Source: CASQEL01 sp036655975 (GTDB lineage: Bacteria; Desulfobacterota; Desulfovibrionia; Desulfovibrionales; Desulfovibrionaceae). From it: a stretch of 9,419 bases of DNA. Within the stretch, counting starts at the first letter, position 1; every line of letters starts with the position of its first letter. A program made the translations under genes and the position numbers. Below, piece after piece: positions 5,999 through 9,419 of this stretch. Under the pieces are notes generated by a model that searched no databases, was not told the origin of the DNA, and saw only the letters and a program-made list of their open reading frames with translations. The DNA lies in contig JAVVPD010000082.1 in the NCBI GenBank assembly GCA_036655975.1, positions 1 to 9,419 of the forward strand, written 5' to 3'.

Positions 5999-7297
5999 AT
6001 GGCTTGCCGCATGGTGACGGTGCATACCGAAAAAGATTGGGAGAGTATCTCACGTCAATTGGAGGGTCGTGAAAACCCCGACAATGCCGTGGAAAAAAAG
6101 GTTCAGGATATCCTGACAGCCGTGAAGACCCAGGGCGACGATGCCCTTATATCCTATACACAACGTTTTGATTGCCCTGATTTTGCGCCGCCCTTACGCC
6201 TGAGTGAAACAGACATTGCCTCCGCTGCTGCCGCTGTTTCAGGGGAAGATCGGGCTATTATTGCCGAAGCTGCGGCGAATATTCGCTCGTTTCATGAAGC
6301 GCAGGTGGAAAAATCATGGTTTGTCACCCGTCCGGACGGCAGCATGCTGGGGCAAAAAGTCAGCCCCGTAGACCGCGCCGGACTGTACGTGCCCGGCGGT
6401 CAAGGCGGCGAAACCCCGCTGGTGTCCAGCCTATTAATGAACGCCATCCCCGCGCAAGTGGCCGGTGTGGAGGGTCTTGCCATTGTGACCCCCCCGCGTA
6501 AGGACGGCAGCATTAACCCGGTCATTTTGGCAGCAGCGCATTTGCTGGATATCCATGAAGTATACCGCGTGGGCAGTGCGTGGGCAGTGGCGGCCTTGGC
6601 CTTTGGCACCAGCTCTATTGCCCCTGTAGACGTGATTGCGGGGCCGGGAAACATTTTTGTGACCACCGCTAAACGTCTGGTGCAAGGGCGTGTGGGCATT
6701 GATATGATAGCTGGCCCCAGTGAAATTTTGATTTTAGCCGATTCCAGTGCTAACCCCGCATGGATCGCGGCGGACATGCTTTCACAGGCAGAGCACGACA
6801 ACCTTGCCTCTGCCATTTGTATTACGGACAACGCGGCACTGGGCAATGCCGTGCTGCAAGAATTGGAAAAACAGTGCACTACCCTCCCCCGCGCGCTCAT
6901 GGCCCGCAAGGCCTTGCAAGACTGGGGTGCGGTGGTGGTAACCCCCTCCATGGCCTTAGCCGTGACCCTTGCCAATCGCGCGGCACCAGAGCATCTTGAA
7001 GTGCTCACCCGCAACCCGTGGGCCCTGCTTCCCTCTCTCAAACATGCAGGCGCAATCTTCCTTGGCCCTTATTCCCCTGAACCTGTGGGCGATTATTTCG
7101 CCGGCCCGAACCATGTGCTGCCTACCATGGGCACCGCACGTTTTTCGTCCGCATTGTCAGTGCAGACTTTTTGTAAAAAAACAAGTATCATTGCTGCATC
7201 AGAACAATTCACACGCCAAAGCGCCGTATCTATTGCACGTTTGGCGCGGATGGAAGGTCTTGAAGCCCACGCACGTTCGGTGGAAAGTCGGGTATAG
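5999..7297 (+). CDS. hisD: Histidinol dehydrogenase (HisD)
   Basis: HisD carries out the last two steps of histidine synthesis, oxidising L-histidinol to L-histidine with two NAD+ in the cytoplasm; it is a Zn-dependent homodimer. The 432-aa length is typical. Expected residues by comparison with E. coli HisD are all present: Zn ligands Gln263 and His266 in SQAEHD, Asp365 in PVGDYFAGP, and His424 in LEAHARS, with catalytic Glu331-His332 in APEHLE. DMIAGPSEILILAD (235-248) and VDVIAGPGNIFVT (210-222) are family signatures. The NAD-site segment usually reading GGAQAIAA is GSAWAVAA here (192-199). Start: ATG 5999, six nt after GGAG (5989-5992); an ATG-less extension to 5930 gives 23 extra residues without family match. 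No other his genes are nearby; it is followed 53 bp later by purC. Confidence 0.95.
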   Translation: MACRMVTVHTEKDWESISRQLEGRENPDNAVEKKVQDILTAVKTQGDDALISYTQRFDCPDFAPPLRLSETDIASAAAAVSGEDRAIIAEAAANIRSFHEAQVEKSWFVTRPDGSMLGQKVSPVDRAGLYVPGGQGGETPLVSSLLMNAIPAQVAGVEGLAIVTPPRKDGSINPVILAAAHLLDIHEVYRVGSAWAVAALAFGTSSIAPVDVIAGPGNIFVTTAKRLVQGRVGIDMIAGPSEILILADSSANPAWIAADMLSQAEHDNLASAICITDNAALGNAVLQELEKQCTTLPRALMARKALQDWGAVVVTPSMALAVTLANRAAPEHLEVLTRNPWALLPSLKHAGAIFLGPYSPEPVGDYFAGPNHVLPTMGTARFSSALSVQTFCKKTSIIAASEQFTRQSAVSIARLARMEGLEAHARSVESRV

Positions 7298-7350
7298 ATT
7301 TTTTTGGAAGAAGGCTTTGGCCCGTGTACCTTTAAGGAGAAATAGAGTTT

Positions 7351-8247
7351 ATGAAAGTTGTTACCAAAACCACGGTGAGTGCCTTTCCCTTGATTGCTCA
7401 AGGCAAGGTGCGTGATATCTATGATATTGACGAAAAAACGCTGTTAATCGTCACCACAGACCGCATGTCGGCCTTTGATGTTATCATGGCCGAACCTATC
7501 CCGTATAAAGGGGTAATCTTGAATAAGATTACCCTGTTCTGGATGAATCGCTTCAAAAATATTATTCCCAATCATCTGATTGAAAGTGATGTGGCACTTT
7601 TCCCCGCCGCCTTGGCCCCGTGGAAAGACGAACTGGAAGGCCGCGCAGTGCTGGTAAAAAAGGCCAAACCTTTGCCCGTGGAATGTATTGTTCGCGGCTG
7701 CATCACCGGTTCCGGCTGGAAGGACTATTGTGCCACCGGCACCTTGTGCGGTTATGATTTGCCCAAAGACTTGCTCGAATCTGCCCGCTTGGAGCCTGCC
7801 ATCTTTACGCCGTCCACCAAGGCAGCACTCGGCTCACATGACGAAAATATTACGCTAAAACAAGCAGAAGCACTCATGGGCGCGGAAATAGCGCACAAAG
7901 TACAGCGCGTGTCTTTGGAAATTTTTGAACAAGGTCGCGCCTACGCAGCTACACGCGGCATTCTTATGGCTGATACCAAGTTTGAATTTGGCATGGTGGA
8001 CGGTCAATTAGTGCTGATTGACGAAGTAATGACCCCGGACAGTTCACGCTTCTGGCCTGCAGATCAATACGCTCCCGGTCGGGGCCAACCCAGCTTCGAC
8101 AAACAATATCTGCGCGACTGGCTTTCTGCTCAACCGTGGAATAAGCAGCCCCCACCTCCCGCATTGCCTCAGAATATTATTGATGCCACAAGCCAGCGGT
8201 ATCGCGATGCGTATACTATTTTGACCGGACAACCCTTTACCGTGTAA
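7351..8247 (+). CDS. purC: Phosphoribosylaminoimidazole-succinocarboxamide synthase (SAICAR synthase, PurC)
   Basis: PurC joins aspartate to CAIR using ATP, giving SAICAR, in de novo purine synthesis. The 298-aa product is the longer, ADE1-like form rather than the short form of about 240 aa. Seen in order: GKVRDIYD (18-25), the nucleotide-binding glycine strand; TDRMSAFDV (36-44); LPVECIVRGCITGSGWKDY (108-126), the conserved substrate-binding block; DTKFEFG (208-214); and LIDEVMTPDSSRFW (222-235), the SAICAR synthetase signature. AAGGAG at 7334-7339 lies 11 nt before the start. It sits 53 bp after hisD and 29 bp before fabI on the same strand without a terminator, so co-transcription is likely. 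Histidine synthesis releases AICAR, the next purine intermediate but one, so the hisD-purC pairing joins two linked pathways; shared regulation is inference. Confidence 0.96.
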   Translation: MKVVTKTTVSAFPLIAQGKVRDIYDIDEKTLLIVTTDRMSAFDVIMAEPIPYKGVILNKITLFWMNRFKNIIPNHLIESDVALFPAALAPWKDELEGRAVLVKKAKPLPVECIVRGCITGSGWKDYCATGTLCGYDLPKDLLESARLEPAIFTPSTKAALGSHDENITLKQAEALMGAEIAHKVQRVSLEIFEQGRAYAATRGILMADTKFEFGMVDGQLVLIDEVMTPDSSRFWPADQYAPGRGQPSFDKQYLRDWLSAQPWNKQPPPPALPQNIIDATSQRYRDAYTILTGQPFTV

Positions 8248-8276
8248 TTTTTTTCATTCTACCAGCGGGAGAAGAT

Positions 8277-9041
8277 ATGTTGCTAGCAGGAAAACGAGCT
8301 TTAATACTGGGCCTTGCCAATAATAAAAGTATTGCCTATGGCGTGGCTTCGGCCTTTAAAGCGCAAGGGGCACGTCTGGCCTTCAACTATGTGGGGGAAG
8401 CCATTCAAAAGCGCGTAGACCCCCTCAGCGCCGAAATGGGCGGGGAATTCACCTTTCAATGTGATGTGAGCGATGACGCACAGATCGCCGCCGCCGCCCA
8501 ACTGGTACAGGAAAAATGGGGAGGGGTAGATATTCTGGTGCATTCGGTCGCCTTCGCCAATCGTGATGATTTGACGGGTTCATTTATGAAAACCTCCCGA
8601 GAAGGTTTCCACTTGGCACTGGATATTTCCGCCTATTCGCTCACAGGCATCTGCCGCGCTTTTGCCCCCCTCTTGCCTGCGGGCGCTTCTATTATTACAA
8701 TGACGTATAATGGCTCTCAGCGCGTGATCCCGGGCTATAATGTCATGGGCGTTGCCAAGGCCGCCTTGGAATGCTCCGTACGGTACTTAGCCCTTGATCT
8801 GGGCGAGAAACAGGTTCGTATCAATGCTATCAGCGCAGGCCCCATTAAAACACTGGCAGCTTCCGCAGTATCGGGTCTGAAAAATATTTTCACCCGCATT
8901 GAAGAAACTGCTCCTTTAAAACGCAATGTCACCACCGAAGACGTGGGCGGCGTTGCCACCTTCTTGGCCTCAGACTTATCTAAAGCTATGACAGGCGAAA
9001 TACTGTATGTGGATAACGGGTACAGCCACATCGGGATCTGA
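8277..9041 (+). CDS. fabI: Enoyl-[acyl-carrier-protein] reductase, NADH-dependent (FabI)
   Basis: FabI reduces the trans-2-enoyl-ACP double bond in the last step of each fatty-acid elongation cycle. The 254-aa product is a short-chain dehydrogenase-fold enzyme with FabI hallmarks: GLANNKSIAYG (12-22) at the cofactor site, HSVAFA (89-94), LTGSF (99-103), MTYNG (142-146) and the catalytic Tyr154-x6-Lys161 pair in YNVMGVAK, with Tyr144 at the position of the second conserved Tyr. NAISAGPIKTLAA (183-195) and YVDNGYSHIG (244-253) are typical near the C-terminus. The site of the E. coli triclosan-resistance residue Gly93 is Ala92, as in many natural FabI proteins, so no resistance should be inferred. 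GGGAG (8267-8271) lies 5 nt before the ATG. It is probably the third gene of the hisD-purC-fabI transcript. Confidence 0.96.
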   Translation: MLLAGKRALILGLANNKSIAYGVASAFKAQGARLAFNYVGEAIQKRVDPLSAEMGGEFTFQCDVSDDAQIAAAAQLVQEKWGGVDILVHSVAFANRDDLTGSFMKTSREGFHLALDISAYSLTGICRAFAPLLPAGASIITMTYNGSQRVIPGYNVMGVAKAALECSVRYLALDLGEKQVRINAISAGPIKTLAASAVSGLKNIFTRIEETAPLKRNVTTEDVGGVATFLASDLSKAMTGEILYVDNGYSHIGI

Positions 9042-9069
9042 TACGACCGTCACTGGCAGCACAAATGTG

Positions 9070-9090
9070 TAACACAGAGGTGATGTGTTA
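9070..9090 (+). promoter_or_regulatory. Hairpin presenting the Shine-Dalgarno sequence in its loop
   Basis: TAACACA (9070-9076) pairs perfectly with TGTGTTA (9084-9090), and the 7-nt loop is GAGGTGA. With the next T (9084) this forms GAGGTGAT, complementary to eight bases of the 16S rRNA 3' end. The A of the start codon at 9090 closes the stem base. The overlapping palindrome TGTGT-A-ACACA (9066-9076) offers an alternative DNA operator. It may tune translation of the small gene that follows. Confidence 0.4.
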
Positions 9091-9269
9091 TGATGGAATT
9101 AGCTATTATTATAGGCATTGTTGTTTTAGTATGTGCCTTTAACTGGGCCACAAAGGGTACGCCCTTTGGTAAAGGAAGCTGTTGAGCCCCCGGCCCTGAA
9201 GCCCTCGGTCTGGGGGATAAAGAACGCGCTCACGAGAAAAATTGTCAGTGCCACGTGCATAAAAAATAA
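9090..9269 (+). CDS. Putative small membrane selenoprotein (59 aa with Sec32; 31 aa if UGA is a stop)
   Basis: Not a family I recognise. A strong ribosome site, GAGGTGAT (9077-9084), lies 5 nt before ATG 9090 (a second ATG follows at 9093). Residues 3-20 (ELAIIIGIVV to FNWA) form one hydrophobic helix, followed by TKGTPFGKGSC, so the protein should sit in the membrane with a short polar tail. Codon 32 is TGA (9183-9185), directly after Cys31. Reading through gives 27 more codons in this genome's style (GCC, GGC, CTG, CGC, CAC), a polar tail ending NCQCHVHKK, and TAA at 9267-9269. Cys31-Sec32 would be a redox pair and C-x-C-H-x-H a metal or redox site; both are inference. A SECIS-like hairpin follows the UGA. 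The gene begins 48 bp after fabI. The conservative alternative is a 31-aa protein ending at 9185. No selA, selB or selC is in the window. Confidence 0.5.
9187..9216 (+). promoter_or_regulatory. Candidate bacterial SECIS element
   Basis: Two folds compete directly after UGA 9183-9185. In one, CCCTC (9202-9206) pairs with GGGGG (9212-9216), including one U-G wobble, and shows the loop GGTCT (9207-9211), starting 21 nt after UGA; the E. coli fdhF SECIS also has GGUC at the apex, 18 nt after UGA. In the other, 9187-9196 pairs with 9207-9216 (9 of 10 pairs, two-strand C/G-rich) with loop TGAAGCCCTC. Both fit a hairpin within the coding sequence; only the first fits the usual SECIS distance. Confidence 0.4.
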
Positions 9270-9303
9270 CTCAACATTTTCCCCAAAAAGCGCTCTTAAA
9301 CGC

Positions 9304-9332
9304 TTGCTAAAGATTTTAATGTGAGGTAAAAG
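9304..9332 (+). promoter_or_regulatory. Candidate promoter for tRNA-Ser
   Basis: TTGCTA (9304-9309, four of six -35 matches) and TAAAAG (9327-9332, four of six -10 matches) are 17 bp apart and would start transcription a few bases before the tRNA at 9346. No strong terminator separates the small gene from the tRNA; only a weak AAGCG/CGCTT stem is seen at about 9292-9305, so read-through from upstream is also possible. Confidence 0.35.
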
Positions 9333-9345
9333 CCTCCTTCTGAAC

Positions 9346-9419
9346 GGAGAGGTGTCCGAGCTGGTCTAAGGAGCACGATTGGAAATCGTGTGTACGTTAA
9401 TAGCGTACCGAGAGTTCGA
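9346..9419 (+). tRNA. tRNA-Ser (anticodon GGA), 3' end outside window
   Basis: The acceptor strand begins GGAGAGG at 9346. The D arm runs CCGAGCTGGTCTAAGG, the anticodon stem CACGA (9374-9378) pairs with TCGTG (9386-9390), and the loop TTGGAAA carries anticodon GGA (9381-9383), which reads the serine codons UCC and UCU. A long variable arm with GTACG/CGTAC pairing, typical of class II serine tRNAs, is followed by the T arm beginning GAGAGTTCGA. The window ends inside the T loop. The anticodon excludes tRNA-Sec, which would have UCA. Confidence 0.95.

Noticed and set aside
8549..8560. Triclosan-resistance substitution in FabI (Ala at the E. coli Gly93 position)
   Set aside because: Ala is common at this place in natural FabI proteins, so it is not evidence of resistance.
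9133..9324. Open frame of 63 codons starting with GTG downstream of fabI
   Set aside because: No ribosome site, no domain pattern, and it overlaps in another frame the small gene that has a strong Shine-Dalgarno sequence and a membrane helix.
9346..9419. tRNA-Sec next to the putative selenoprotein
   Set aside because: The long variable arm is shared with serine tRNAs and the anticodon is GGA, not UCA.
1..9419. Mobile elements, CRISPR arrays or attachment sites
   Set aside because: No transposase or integrase frames, no spaced direct repeats; the tRNA end, a usual integration site, lies outside the window.

Overview
The window looks like a chromosomal stretch from a Desulfovibrionaceae-like bacterium (Desulfovibrio/Bilophila type, Desulfobacterota). 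The evidence is a roughly half-G+C Gram-negative gene set (outer-membrane lipoprotein MltA, OmpA-type peptidoglycan-binding protein), an EF-G2-type translation factor, and the hisD-purC-fabI order, which I recall from sulfate reducers but could not check here. The genus is an inference. I see no insertion sequence, phage gene or CRISPR array.

Layout. (1) 1-1472, minus: 5' two thirds of an EF-G2-like GTPase, running off the left edge. (2) 1685-2194, plus: an unrecognised 169-aa protein with an N-terminal membrane anchor. (3) 2203-2613, minus: a hotdog-fold acyl-CoA thioesterase, overlapping head-to-head by 6 bp with (4) 2608-3759, plus: the lytic transglycosylase MltA, followed by a strong terminator. 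(5) 3967-4998, plus: a secreted VWA-like plus OmpA C-terminal protein with its own promoter, followed by two large hairpins. (6) 5139-5735, minus: grpE. (7) 5999-9041, plus: hisD, purC and fabI, tightly spaced and probably one transcript. (8) 9090-9269, plus: a very small membrane-protein gene with an in-frame UGA. (9) From 9346: a tRNA-Ser(GGA) cut by the right edge.

The housekeeping genes cover cell-wall turnover and envelope anchoring (MltA, VWA-OmpA), protein folding (GrpE), translation (EF-G2, tRNA-Ser), and histidine, purine and fatty-acid synthesis (HisD, PurC, FabI).

The most interesting signal is the small gene downstream of fabI. It has an eight-base match to the anti-Shine-Dalgarno sequence, a membrane helix and a Cys codon directly before UGA. 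After the UGA come 27 further sense codons with native-looking codon use, ending in a Cys/His-rich tail and TAA. Immediately after the UGA lies a hairpin that can present GGUCU as its apical loop about 21 nt downstream, as bacterial SECIS elements do. I propose a 59-aa membrane selenoprotein that standard annotation would miss or truncate at 31 aa. This rests on sequence pattern only; homologue comparison would decide it.
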